In this document: one piece after another, positions 45,588-54,559 of the stretch
How positions within the stretch are numbered: position 1 is the first letter of the stretch
Layout of the letters: each line of letters begins with the position of its first letter
DNA from: Affinundibacterium amnicola
GTDB lineage: Bacteria > Pseudomonadota > Gammaproteobacteria > Burkholderiales > Burkholderiaceae_D
Assembly: GCF_014284275.1 (NCBI RefSeq)
Contig: NZ_JACOFU010000010.1
Location: forward strand, 84,796 to 148,795
Length of the DNA stretch: 64,000 nt
Reading direction: 5' to 3'
Program-made: the position numbers and the translations under genes
The notes under the pieces: generated by a model
Told to the model about the DNA's origin: nothing
What the model saw: only the letters and a program-made list of their open reading frames with translations
The model's database searches: none

Positions 45588-47243
45588 ATGGGTAACCCAG
45601 CCATTGCATCAGAAGGTATGACAAAAGAAGAGCGAAAAGTCATTTTCGCCTCGTCACTAGGAACAGTTTTTGAATGGTATGACTTTTATCTTTACGGTAC
45701 GCTAGCCGCCGTCATTGGTAAAAAATTCTTTACCGCGCTTGATCCAAACTCACAAATGATCTTCTCTTTGCTGGCTTTTGCCGCTGGATTTATCGTTCGT
45801 CCTTTCGGTGCGTTAGTGTTTGGTCGTTTAGGCGACATGATCGGCCGTAAATATACATTCCTAGTCACCATCGTGCTCATGGGTGGCTCTACTTTTATCG
45901 TAGGCTGTCTGCCGGGATATGAAATGATCGGTATTGCAGCACCGATTTTGTTAATTATTCTTCGTATGTTGCAAGGTCTGGCTTTAGGTGGCGAATACGG
46001 TGGTGCTGCAACTTATGTTGCTGAGCATTCTCCTGCCAATAAGCGCGGATTCTTTACTTCGTGGATTCAGACCACGGCCACGCTTGGACTGTTCTTATCC
46101 TTGTTAGTGATCTTAGGTGCGAGAACAGCCGTGGGTGAAGAGCAATTTGCCGACTGGGGCTGGCGTATTCCATTCTGGGTATCAGCATTATTGTTGATTA
46201 TCTCGGTCTGGATTCGTATGTCGATGAATGAATCTCCAGCATTCGCAAAAATGAAATCAGAAGGCAAGGTATCAAAAGCACCGTTGACTGAATCATTTGG
46301 TAAATGGAGTAACTTGAAGATCGTTATTCTGGCCTTAGTTGGTTTAACAGCAGGTCAAGCGGTTGTTTGGTACACAGGCCAATTCTATGCATTGTTCTTC
46401 CTGACCAATACACTCAAGGTTGACAACGCGACTGCGAATTTGATGATCGCAGCGTCTTTGATTATCGGCACACCGTTCTTCGTTATCTTCGGTGCGTTGT
46501 CTGACAAGATTGGTCGTAAGCCTATCATTATGGCGGGCTGCTTAATTGCTGCATTGACTTACTTCCCTCTGTTTAAAGCATTGACCGAAGCGGCTAACCC
46601 AGCACTTGCGGCAGCACAAGCGGCAAACAAGATTGTAGTAACTGCTGATCCGACCGAATGTTCGTTCCAGTTTAATCCAACAGGCACGAAGAAATTCACA
46701 AGTTCATGCGATATTGCAAAGCAAGTTTTGGCTGCCAACTCTGCCAGCTACGAAACTGTAGAAGGACAAGGCCCAGCAACGATCGCGATTGGTACAACGG
46801 TTATTCAATCCTATAGTTCGACTGGTTTAGAAGCTGCAGATGCAAAAGCAAAAGATGCTGCATTCAAAAAATCTGTCACTGACGCGTTGCGCACTGCAGG
46901 CTATCCAGCTAAAGCAGATCCAGCGGGTGTGAATAAACCGATGATCATTTTGATCTTGTCTATTTTGGTGATCTACGTAACCATGGTTTATGGTCCAATC
47001 GCAGCGATGCTGGTAGAGATGTTCCCTACACGTATCCGCTACACCTCGATGTCTCTGCCATACCACATTGGTAATGGCTGGTTCGGTGGATTGTTACCAG
47101 CAACAGGCGTTGCGATCGTTGCTCAAACTGGCAATATGTACAATGGCTTGTGGTATCCGATCATTGTCGCTGCCGCAACTTTTGTCATTGGTATGCTGTT
47201 TGTTAAAGAAACAAAAGACGTTGATATCTATGCCAACGACTAA
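45588..47243 (+). CDS. MFS transporter, metabolite:H+ symporter (MHS) type
   Basis: 551 residues, 12 membrane helices. The MHS hallmark FEWYDFYLYGTLAAVIGKKFF starts helix 1, GRLGDMIGRKYTFL is the loop 2-3 motif, and GGEYGGAATYVAEH is on helix 4. A soluble insertion of about 120 residues (roughly 345-455, with a pair of Cys) sits between helices 9 and 10. Family members carry carboxylates, shikimate, proline or betaine. The substrate is unknown; being divergent from glpD suggests a carbon source. A terminator follows. Confidence 0.88.
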   Translation: MGNPAIASEGMTKEERKVIFASSLGTVFEWYDFYLYGTLAAVIGKKFFTALDPNSQMIFSLLAFAAGFIVRPFGALVFGRLGDMIGRKYTFLVTIVLMGGSTFIVGCLPGYEMIGIAAPILLIILRMLQGLALGGEYGGAATYVAEHSPANKRGFFTSWIQTTATLGLFLSLLVILGARTAVGEEQFADWGWRIPFWVSALLLIISVWIRMSMNESPAFAKMKSEGKVSKAPLTESFGKWSNLKIVILALVGLTAGQAVVWYTGQFYALFFLTNTLKVDNATANLMIAASLIIGTPFFVIFGALSDKIGRKPIIMAGCLIAALTYFPLFKALTEAANPALAAAQAANKIVVTADPTECSFQFNPTGTKKFTSSCDIAKQVLAANSASYETVEGQGPATIAIGTTVIQSYSSTGLEAADAKAKDAAFKKSVTDALRTAGYPAKADPAGVNKPMIILILSILVIYVTMVYGPIAAMLVEMFPTRIRYTSMSLPYHIGNGWFGGLLPATGVAIVAQTGNMYNGLWYPIIVAAATFVIGMLFVKETKDVDIYAND

Positions 47244-47282
47244 ATCACAAACATTGCAAATTGTCGCAATGAAGTAAATGAA

Positions 47283-47313
47283 AGCTCGATCAGAAATGAT
47301 CGGGCTTTTTTTG
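47283..47313 (+). terminator. Terminator of the MHS transporter gene
   Basis: AGCTCGATCA-GAAA-TGATCGGGCT followed by TTTTTTT, 40 bp past the stop; one G-U pair. Confidence 0.88.
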
Positions 47314-47457
47314 CGCCCCAACAATGCTTTTTTTTATATAAAAATACAAATTATATAAAATGTTCGATACTATGAGCATGCGTCCGACTTCCTATATAAA
47401 CTATTCGCAGTCATAACGCATAGCAATTGCCTCGCGTAATTTAATTAAGGACGAACT

Positions 47458-48000
47458 ATGAGCAAAATCTATTTCGATAAAACCGACAAGGGCCGAGTAG
47501 AAATCACCAACCGTACTTATCAGTTAAGTGCAAAGTTTCGTCCCTTGCTTGTGATCGTGGATGGCAAGCATACGCTTGAAGAATTACTCAAAAGTGTACA
47601 AGGACTTGGTCTGTCACAGGCACATCTCGACACCTTAGAATCAGAAGGATTTATCGTTCGACGCACAGAAAGTGGCGAAACCACCGCCGTGACTCCAGTA
47701 GCAGAGATGAAAGCAGCTGTAGCCCAACCAACAGTAATCGCGAATCCAATCGCACTGACGCCTGAACAAAGCGCTGCACGGTTGATGGCGATCCGTACTT
47801 TTTTTAATGAAACCGTTAAAAGCAATTTAGGTTTGCGCGGATTTGGCATGCAACTAAAAGTAGAGCGTGCCGAAACGCTGGATGATTTTCTACAGTTAAG
47901 AGAGCCTTATCTCGAAGCGGTTGAAAAAGCAAAAAGTGCAGAACTCGCCAGAACTTTGGCCGCTAAGTTGGATCAGTTATTTGCAGGTCAACTTTCATAA
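47458..48000 (+). CDS. Protein of unknown function, two-domain
   Basis: 180 residues, soluble. Residues 1-75 look like a small winged-helix-type fold (GRVEITNRTYQLSAKFRPLL ... LDTLESEGFIVRR). A Thr/Ala/Val-rich linker follows, then a helical C-terminal domain (TPEQSAARLMAIRTFFNETV, VERAETLDDFLQLREPYLEA). I cannot name a family. A weak site AAGGACGA precedes the ATG. It is a single-gene unit, with convergence on the aminotransferase gene. Confidence 0.75.
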   Translation: MSKIYFDKTDKGRVEITNRTYQLSAKFRPLLVIVDGKHTLEELLKSVQGLGLSQAHLDTLESEGFIVRRTESGETTAVTPVAEMKAAVAQPTVIANPIALTPEQSAARLMAIRTFFNETVKSNLGLRGFGMQLKVERAETLDDFLQLREPYLEAVEKAKSAELARTLAAKLDQLFAGQLS

Positions 48001-48088
48001 ATATTGATACTGCGAATACTATCTCGCAAGCAGATAGTATTCTTGTTGCTCTCAATAATTGGGTTGTAGCTTATTGAAAAGCTGAGTA

Positions 48089-48919
48089 TCAGCTCGTCGC
48101 CATAAAATCCAAATATAAACGTCGGGCTAAACTGGCGATTTCACCCACTGGCATTTGATGCGATTCAAATCGCGTGCACGGCATCACTTTAGCGAAATTG
48201 CCAGTGTTAAAAATTTCGCGAGCGGTCAGGAGCTCTTCAACTCGAACAGATCGCTGTTCCACTTGAACGCCTTGCGTTGCGAGTAAATCAATGACCCTGG
48301 CACGTGTGATCCCGGATAAGAAAGTCCCATTTGGAATTGGCGTTACCAAGCGACCTTCTGCAGTCACAAAAAACAAATTTGCAGTCGCAAATTCTGCAAC
48401 ATATCCTTGTGCATCACATACCACGGCGTTCTCAAAACCACGGTTTTTTGCATCGAGCAAAGCCCTTGTTGTATTTGGATAGAGGCAGGACGCCTTGGCA
48501 TCAGTCGGTGCCATCAAGGGACTTGGCCGTTGCTGACTAGCCAGGCATGCAGAGAAGCCCGTGAACGGTGGCAAAGGGGCATCAAACAAGCTCAGCGCAA
48601 AACCAGACTGACTAGGAATTAGTAAGCCTTCGGTTCCAAAAATCAAAGGCCGAATATACAACTCAGCATCCTCAGGAAACTTCCCGACACCAATGCGACA
48701 GAGATTCTCTAATTCTTCCAGAGAATAAGGGCAAGTTAGGCCTAAATATTCTGCCGAACGGATCGCTCGAGCAAGATGCAAACGCAAATCTGGTAAGTGT
48801 CCACGAATTGCTCGCGCGCCGTCAAAAACCGACGAACCTAGCCAAACACCATGATCCATCGCGCCCATCACCGGGACATTTCCCTCTGACCACACACCGT
48901 TCGTGAATGTTAAATACAT
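48089..48919 (-). CDS. Class IV aminotransferase (branched-chain/D-amino-acid type)
   Basis: 276 residues of fold-type IV. FTNGVWSEGNVPVMGAMDHG opens the N-terminal domain. The PLP lysine is in DAKASCLYPNTT, followed by ENAVVCDAQGYVAEFATANLF (conserved E-x-x-x-x-N-hydrophobic) and SGITRARVIDLL. Substrates may be branched-chain amino acids, D-alanine or 4-amino-4-deoxychorismate; sequence does not decide. It stands alone. Confidence 0.85.
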   Translation of the reverse strand: MYLTFTNGVWSEGNVPVMGAMDHGVWLGSSVFDGARAIRGHLPDLRLHLARAIRSAEYLGLTCPYSLEELENLCRIGVGKFPEDAELYIRPLIFGTEGLLIPSQSGFALSLFDAPLPPFTGFSACLASQQRPSPLMAPTDAKASCLYPNTTRALLDAKNRGFENAVVCDAQGYVAEFATANLFFVTAEGRLVTPIPNGTFLSGITRARVIDLLATQGVQVEQRSVRVEELLTAREIFNTGNFAKVMPCTRFESHQMPVGEIASLARRLYLDFMATS

Positions 48920-49007
48920 GTTGACACCCTATTCTAAAATCAAATCAGCCTGCCTTGAACACGCTAATCGCTATATTCAACGTTTGTTTGCTCATTTTAG
49001 ATAAAAT

Positions 49008-49036
49008 AAAACCCGTCGGCGATGGACGGGTTTTGT
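49008..49036 (-). terminator. Terminator of the TonB C-terminal-domain gene pair
   Basis: AAAACCCGTC and GACGGGTTTT pair around a short loop, giving a U-run on the minus strand, 20 bp past the stop at 49057. Confidence 0.8.
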
Positions 49037-49056
49037 ATAACTCAAGCACGACTACA

Positions 49057-49401
49057 CTACTCAAGCTTCCAGACGAAATCAATCTTTGCCCACATCTGGT
49101 CTGCTTTACCATCTTTCGTGCCAGCTTTGAATTTGCACAAACTTAGTGCTGACAACGCGGCTTTATCTAAGCTTTTAGAGCCGCTAGATTTTTCAACTTT
49201 GGACTCAACAACCTTGCCGTCTGGAGAAATCAAAAAACCCATCGTGACAGTTCCAGTTTCTTCGTTCATCAATGCGGCTTTAGGGTATTTCGGTGAATCA
49301 CATGATTTACTATCCATAACAGGCGCGACATCTGCTGCATGGCTAAATCCGGACATCGCCATCAACAAACCAATTGCAATCAGGGATAATTTAGCGTTCA
49401 T
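49057..49401 (-). CDS. Stand-alone periplasmic TonB C-terminal-domain protein (copy B)
   Basis: 114 residues from the ATG at 49399-49401; an ATG four codons upstream is possible. A signal peptide (IAIGLLMAMSGFSHA) is followed directly by a TonB_C-like domain: YPKAALMNEETGTVTMGFLI, DGKVVESKVEKSSGSKSLDKAAL. There is no N-terminal anchor or Pro-rich spacer, so it cannot transmit energy like TonB. Two Cys (SCDSP, LCKF) may form a disulfide. It is paralogous to the gene 48 bp upstream. Confidence 0.82.
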   Translation of the reverse strand: MNAKLSLIAIGLLMAMSGFSHAADVAPVMDSKSCDSPKYPKAALMNEETGTVTMGFLISPDGKVVESKVEKSSGSKSLDKAALSALSLCKFKAGTKDGKADQMWAKIDFVWKLE

Positions 49402-49449
49402 AGACAAACTCATTCAAATTAATTAATTAAAAGTCGGTATTTAGAAATA

Positions 49450-49791
49450 TTAAAACTTCCAAACATAATCTACCTTGACCCACATTTGCTCTAGCTTACC
49501 ATCTTTTGACCCAGCTTTAAATTTACATAGAGCAAAGGCACTCAAAGCCGCTTTATCCAAACTCTTGGAGCCGCTGGACGTGTCAATCTTGGACTCCATC
49601 ACCTTACCATCAGTTCCAATTAAAAACGCCATCGTGACGGTACCAGTTTCTTCGTTAATCAGTGATGCTTTGGGGTACTTGGGTAATTCGCATGATTTGG
49701 TATCCATAGCCGGTGAAATGACTGCAGCACTAGCATTTGAATACAAAAACAAACTAACATAAAAACTCAGAAGTACAGATAAGATTCGCAT
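49450..49791 (-). CDS. Stand-alone periplasmic TonB C-terminal-domain protein (copy A)
   Basis: 113 residues from the ATG at 49789-49791 (upstream AAAGGTGG). A signal peptide ends at NASA. The mature part is nearly collinear with the next gene: YPKASLINEETGTVTMAFLI, SSGSKSLDKAALSAFALCKF. It is the upstream member of a tandem duplication that shares one terminator. The role is unknown. Confidence 0.82.
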   Translation of the reverse strand: MRILSVLLSFYVSLFLYSNASAAVISPAMDTKSCELPKYPKASLINEETGTVTMAFLIGTDGKVMESKIDTSSGSKSLDKAALSAFALCKFKAGSKDGKLEQMWVKVDYVWKF

Positions 49792-49865
49792 ATGTCCACC
49801 TTTGATCAACAAAGCATTAACCGTTATCAAATCACCTTAGTGCTACTGGATACTATACTCAGTAT

Positions 49866-51635
49866 TTAAAACTCTTCCCAATCATCATCGTTCGCTTTCG
49901 CTGGTGCATCTCGCTTAGGTGCTGACTTAGTTGCCGACTTAGGTGCTGGTTTAGCAGCAGGCAGAGATTTAATTGATGAATTAGGCTTTTTCGCCACGGC
50001 GACTGGCTCAACACGACGTGCTGGTGGTGGGCTAGCTGGGCGATTTGCAAATGCATTCTGTTCATTGGCATTGAGTTTAAAGATGCTAACGACCTTAGCC
50101 AATTCACCTGCTTGATCCTGCAAACTTTGTGCGGCGGCGGCAGCTTCCTCAACCAAGGCAGCATTTTGCTGTGTCATTCCGTCCATCTCAATAATGGCTA
50201 AGTTCACCGCTTCGATTCCAGAACTTTGTTCTTGGCTAGCAGCACTGATCTCAGCAATGATATCGGTAACGTGGCGAACACTAGAAACAACTTCATCTAT
50301 CGTTGCACCAGCTTGGCCGACCAACTTACTACCAATCTCAACCTTCTCTACCGAGTCACCGATCAATGTTTTAATTTCTTTTGCCGCTGCAGCACTACGT
50401 TGCGCCAAGCTACGAACTTCAGATGCCACGACAGCGAAACCACGGCCTTGTTCACCGGCACGTGCAGCCTCAACCGCGGCATTCAATGCAAGAATATTGG
50501 TTTGGAAAGCGATACCATCAATCACACTAATAATATCAACGATCTTCTTAGCGGATTCGTTAATAGAGCTCATGGTATCAACCACTTCAGCGACCACCAC
50601 GCCGCCTTGACGAGCAACGTCAGACGCTGATGCGGCCAATTTATTCGCCTCACGTGCATTGTCGGCATTTTGTTTAACGGTCGTTGTGAGTTCTTTCATC
50701 GAAGCCGTGGTTTTTTCCAAGGAACTTGCTTGCTGTTCAGTACGAGAAGATAAATCTAAATTACCCGTAGCAATTTCACGTGATGCCGTAGCAATCGTAT
50801 CGGTACCAACACGAACCTGACCTACAATATTCACTAAGCTATCACGCATCGTTTTCATTTCTGCGATCAAACTTTCCGAATCACCTTTTTCTGTATCAAT
50901 TACACCTGACAAATCACCTGCCGCAATTTGACTAGCGATGTCGGCTGCATAATCTGGTTCACCACCTAACTGCTTCAGCAAACTGCGTGTGATAAACACC
51001 GCAGCAATAATGCCTAAAACCAAGGCGAGGCCGCCGAGCATTAATAAAACGTTTCGGGCGTTACTAAATGCAGACTTCGCACCCTCTGCTACAGCTGCAT
51101 TTTTCTTGTCTTCCAGATCAACAAACTCATCCAATGTTTTAAACCAATCATCTTGAACCGGACGAATTTTCTTGATCAAGCCAATCGTTGCACTTTCTGG
51201 ATCATTAGCGATACCCAAATCACGCGCCAAATTTGGCAAAGGTGCAGCTGCTTTTTCTTTCTCTTTCAGCTTCGTCAATAAAGTACGCTCTTCTGGGGAA
51301 GAAGTAGCGTCGTCTTTCAGCATCTCTGCAAGCTTGGTTTCCTTCTCGTTATACGATTTTGTTTGCTCGTCGATCCGCTTAAGATCTTTGGACATATCAT
51401 CAATGTCGGTCAGCAAAGTCAAATTACGTAAAGACACTTGACGGTCGTACACGATAGCGCGCATATCAATGATCAAGCGGCTTTTTACATTGCTCACATT
51501 GACAATGTCTTCGAGTCGATCCTGAATCAACGCCATTCTGGAAATGCCCAAGCTTGTCACTGCGATCAGCAGAATCAAAACTAGCGCAAATCCAAGCCCA
51601 AGGCGTTTGCCCACTTTCATTGTAGTTAAGTTCAT
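49866..51635 (-). CDS. Methyl-accepting chemotaxis protein with CheR/CheB tether
   Basis: 589 residues. Two membrane helices flank a periplasmic four-helix bundle of about 160 residues, followed by HAMP and a coiled-coil signalling domain. The hairpin tip contains EVRSLAQRSAAAAKEIKTL and the conserved IDGIAFQTNILALNAAVEAA. The C-terminal linker is rich in Ala, Pro and Lys and ends DDDWEEF, resembling the xWxxF pentapeptide that docks CheR/CheB. There are no che genes nearby. The ligand is unknown. Confidence 0.93.
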   Translation of the reverse strand: MNLTTMKVGKRLGLGFALVLILLIAVTSLGISRMALIQDRLEDIVNVSNVKSRLIIDMRAIVYDRQVSLRNLTLLTDIDDMSKDLKRIDEQTKSYNEKETKLAEMLKDDATSSPEERTLLTKLKEKEKAAAPLPNLARDLGIANDPESATIGLIKKIRPVQDDWFKTLDEFVDLEDKKNAAVAEGAKSAFSNARNVLLMLGGLALVLGIIAAVFITRSLLKQLGGEPDYAADIASQIAAGDLSGVIDTEKGDSESLIAEMKTMRDSLVNIVGQVRVGTDTIATASREIATGNLDLSSRTEQQASSLEKTTASMKELTTTVKQNADNAREANKLAASASDVARQGGVVVAEVVDTMSSINESAKKIVDIISVIDGIAFQTNILALNAAVEAARAGEQGRGFAVVASEVRSLAQRSAAAAKEIKTLIGDSVEKVEIGSKLVGQAGATIDEVVSSVRHVTDIIAEISAASQEQSSGIEAVNLAIIEMDGMTQQNAALVEEAAAAAQSLQDQAGELAKVVSIFKLNANEQNAFANRPASPPPARRVEPVAVAKKPNSSIKSLPAAKPAPKSATKSAPKRDAPAKANDDDWEEF

Positions 51636-51969
51636 GTCGATTCAACCAAGTAAGGAAGTTTAAAAATTCCGATATTAATGCCGTCTTGAAGATCAGCGAT
51701 CAATTCGAGTCTTATATTTATTAAGCAATGAGGAAAAAATTCATTCTCGCAAAAAATGCCAATTTGTCGGAAAAGACAAGTCGACTTCTTGGTTAGAATA
51801 TACTCCATTTTTGCCTGTTGGCAAGTCATCTAGTGGCAAAAAACCACTGCATTTTTCCGAGTAAAAAGAAATCACTTCGCAAAGAAAAATTTCCGCAAGG
51901 TAATTTTACACCGAAGTAAGACCTCACTCAACAAAGTTTTCTCTTTACAAATCAATGACATCCGAAAAC
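51636..51969. other. Intergenic region between ptsI 3' end and the chemoreceptor gene
   Basis: This AT-rich 334-bp stretch contains the chemoreceptor promoter on the minus strand. A small GTGG-CAAAAAA-CCAC hairpin (51833-51848) lacks a downstream T-run, so I do not call it a terminator. I see no gene or repeat here. Confidence 0.5.
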
Positions 51970-53733
51970 TTAATGGACGAAATTTTGTTCGCGTACGGCC
52001 ACCAGAAGTTCTTGAATTGTTTGAGGATCATAAGTTCTAAGAATTTTCTTTACGCTAGCCTCTAATTCTGAAATATCGGTGCTAAGAATTTCTTGTTTAA
52101 TCTCAGGCAACAAAGCTGCCGGCATCGAGAGTTCTCGAAAACCCATGCCAATTAACAAGCGCGTTAATTTAATATCACCGGCCATTCCACCGCAAATAGC
52201 CACAGGAATTTCAGCCTTTTCCCCGGCAGTTACCGTCATATGCAAGAGCTGCAGAATTGCTGGATGTGTATCATTGTAAAGGTGGGCGACTTCATGATCA
52301 GCGCGATCAATTGCTAAGGTATATTGAATCAAGTCATTCGTGCCTATTGATAAGAAATCGAGCTTTTTCACAAACATAGGCAAACTCAAAGCGGCAGCAG
52401 GAATTTCAATCATGGCGCCAACTTGTACCTGCTCATCAAACGCAATCCCTTCACTACGCAATTCTTCCTTAGCCTGACTGATCATGGACAAGGACTGGTC
52501 GATCTCGAATGCATGTGCAATCATGGGAATTAAAATATGCACAGTACCAAAAGCGGATGCACGCAAAATAGCCCTAAGCTGTGTCAAAAAAATCTGTGGC
52601 TCTTTTAGGCAATAACGGATGGCGCGTAAACCTAAGGCTGGATTTAAAATATTATGTTCGTGATGATCTAAAGGTTTATCCGCACCGACATCCAAAGTAC
52701 GAATGGTAACAGGCTTACCTTTCATGGTCTGAACCGCCCGTTTATAGGCAAGAAATTGCTCTTCTTCCGTTGGCAGATGTTGTTCTGCGCCTGTACGTCC
52801 CATAAATAGAAATTCAGAACGAAATAAACCAACACCACTAGCGCCAGCATCCAAAGCTGCCTGGGCATCTTCAGGCAATTCGATATTCGCTAACAAAGTA
52901 ATTTCAATTCCATCCAGACTAATTGCTGGGGTCTTTTTAAGCTTACCTAGTTTTTTCTTTTCTTTTAATAAAACTGCTTGCTGATTTCTATACTGCGCAA
53001 TCAGCAACGGTGAAGGCGCCACAATCACAACACCTGCATCACTATCAATGATCAACCAATCATCTTGCATGATCAAATGTGAGGCGTTGCCTAACCCAAC
53101 CACAGCAGGGATACCTAAACTACGCGAGACAATCGCCGTGTGCGAATTGGTACCGCCCTCATCGGTGACAAAGCCAGTAAACGCGACATCACGAAATTGC
53201 ATCATATCGGCTGGGGAAATGTCTTTTGCCACCACAATCATGTTGGCATTTTGCTCGTCTACCCCTAGGGCACGCGGCAGCTGATAAGCACTACCTGTCA
53301 ACACTTTCAGAACACGTTCTGCGACCTGTTGAATATCGGCTTTTCGCTCACGTAAATATGCATCTTCAATTTCATCAAATTGGGCGGACAGAACGTCCAC
53401 TTGGGTGACCAATGCCCATTCAGCGTTGTAGTGCCGACTGCGAATAATATCGAGCGGGGCTTCCGAGACCATGGGGTCGGACAAAATTAAAGCGTGAACG
53501 TCTAAGAAAGCGCCCAATTCAGTTGGTGCATCTGTTGGCAACTCGGCCCAAATTGATTGCAAATCGATTTGCACCTTTGCGATCGCTTGTTGCAAACGTT
53601 CTACTTCAGCTTCAACTTGCTCCTGCGCGACCAAATAATGTTTGACGTCCATCGCGGCAGGGCGCAATAAATGCGCACGGCCGATCGTGATACCGCGCGA
53701 TACAGGAATACCTTGTAAAGTGAAGGATGCCAC
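51970..53733 (-). CDS. ptsI: PTS enzyme I (phosphoenolpyruvate-protein phosphotransferase)
   Basis: 587 residues, full length. The phospho-histidine is His198 in DEGGTNSHTAIVSRSLGIP. The PEP-binding barrel has LFRSEFLFMGR and SIGTNDLIQYTLAIDR, with Cys in AICGGMAGD. It moves phosphate from PEP to HPr. It is last in the run gshA, gshB, EIIA, HPr, EI. Because no EIIB/EIIC is present, this is likely the regulatory PTS of Burkholderiales. Confidence 0.97.
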   Translation of the reverse strand: MASFTLQGIPVSRGITIGRAHLLRPAAMDVKHYLVAQEQVEAEVERLQQAIAKVQIDLQSIWAELPTDAPTELGAFLDVHALILSDPMVSEAPLDIIRSRHYNAEWALVTQVDVLSAQFDEIEDAYLRERKADIQQVAERVLKVLTGSAYQLPRALGVDEQNANMIVVAKDISPADMMQFRDVAFTGFVTDEGGTNSHTAIVSRSLGIPAVVGLGNASHLIMQDDWLIIDSDAGVVIVAPSPLLIAQYRNQQAVLLKEKKKLGKLKKTPAISLDGIEITLLANIELPEDAQAALDAGASGVGLFRSEFLFMGRTGAEQHLPTEEEQFLAYKRAVQTMKGKPVTIRTLDVGADKPLDHHEHNILNPALGLRAIRYCLKEPQIFLTQLRAILRASAFGTVHILIPMIAHAFEIDQSLSMISQAKEELRSEGIAFDEQVQVGAMIEIPAAALSLPMFVKKLDFLSIGTNDLIQYTLAIDRADHEVAHLYNDTHPAILQLLHMTVTAGEKAEIPVAICGGMAGDIKLTRLLIGMGFRELSMPAALLPEIKQEILSTDISELEASVKKILRTYDPQTIQELLVAVREQNFVH

Positions 53734-53788
53734 GTGACCTCGTTATGTAGTGTGGTGATTCAACAAAATAAAATGCACAATCACGGCT

Positions 53789-54058
53789 TCATTCATTTTC
53801 GCCAAAGCGATCATTGATTAGCGCTGCAATCGCATCAAAGCACGCTTGTTCATCTTCACCATTTGTTTCTAATAAGACTTTGGTGCCTTTACCAGCGGCC
53901 AGCATCATGACACCCATAATCGACTTGCCATTAACACGACGATTATTTCGCGTCAGCCATACTTCACATTTAAACTTTCCACCTAGCTGGGTCAATTTAG
54001 CGGAAGCACGTGCATGCAGGCCTAGTTTATTAATAATTTCAATTTCTTGTTGAATCAT
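53789..54058 (-). CDS. ptsH: Phosphocarrier protein HPr
   Basis: 89 residues. The EI-phosphorylated His15 is in KLGLHARASAKL and the HPr-kinase site Ser46 in NGKSIMGVMML. Upstream is the EIIA gene and downstream ptsI (55 bp). It carries phosphate from EI to EIIA. Confidence 0.97.
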   Translation of the reverse strand: MIQQEIEIINKLGLHARASAKLTQLGGKFKCEVWLTRNNRRVNGKSIMGVMMLAAGKGTKVLLETNGEDEQACFDAIAALINDRFGENE

Positions 54059-54113
54059 TTTTTATTCACTTTACGTCGTGCGAACCTGATTAAAAAAACT
54101 ACTTCTGTGTACG

Positions 54114-54521
54114 TCAACTCTGCCCGATACGAATACGATTCTCAATCTTAGTTGCGCCATTTTGGCCACCCGCCAACGCCATCTCAACTACGACATCTAA
54201 TTGATCCTGTCGATAAGTAATCGCACGCAACAGCATGGGCAAACTAATCCCAGCAATAATCGCCACTTGATTTGCTTCACCCATTTGAGGGCAGCAATTA
54301 GATGGTGTACCTCCAATAATATCTGTCATGATCAATACGCCAGAGCCATCATCCAAACGCATGATCGCCTCACGCGCTAAACGACGAACATCATCTACAT
54401 TCTGATCTGCAACCACATCAAGCGCCTCAAGACGTTCTGGCTTACTGCGAAATACGTGTGACGCCGCCTCAATGAATGCACTTCCCAAAGGCGCATGCGT
54501 CAATAAAAGTAAACCTACCAT
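54114..54521 (-). CDS. PTS EIIA component, mannose/fructose (EIIA-Man) type
   Basis: 135 residues. The phospho-acceptor His9 is in LLTHAPLG, and VLIMTDIIGGTPSN is the conserved glycine-rich segment. No permease is adjacent, so it is probably a regulatory acceptor that reads PEP status, as in Ralstonia. It is 55 bp before ptsH and 38 bp after gshB. Confidence 0.93.
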   Translation of the reverse strand: MVGLLLLTHAPLGSAFIEAASHVFRSKPERLEALDVVADQNVDDVRRLAREAIMRLDDGSGVLIMTDIIGGTPSNCCPQMGEANQVAIIAGISLPMLLRAITYRQDQLDVVVEMALAGGQNGATKIENRIRIGQS

Positions 54522-54559
54522 GCCGTCTTCCTAGTTAAATCACAATTCTTTAATAACAT

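Noticed and set aside
51833..51848. GTGG-CAAAAAA-CCAC hairpin past ptsI
   Set aside because: The stem is only 4 bp and no T-run follows on the minus strand.
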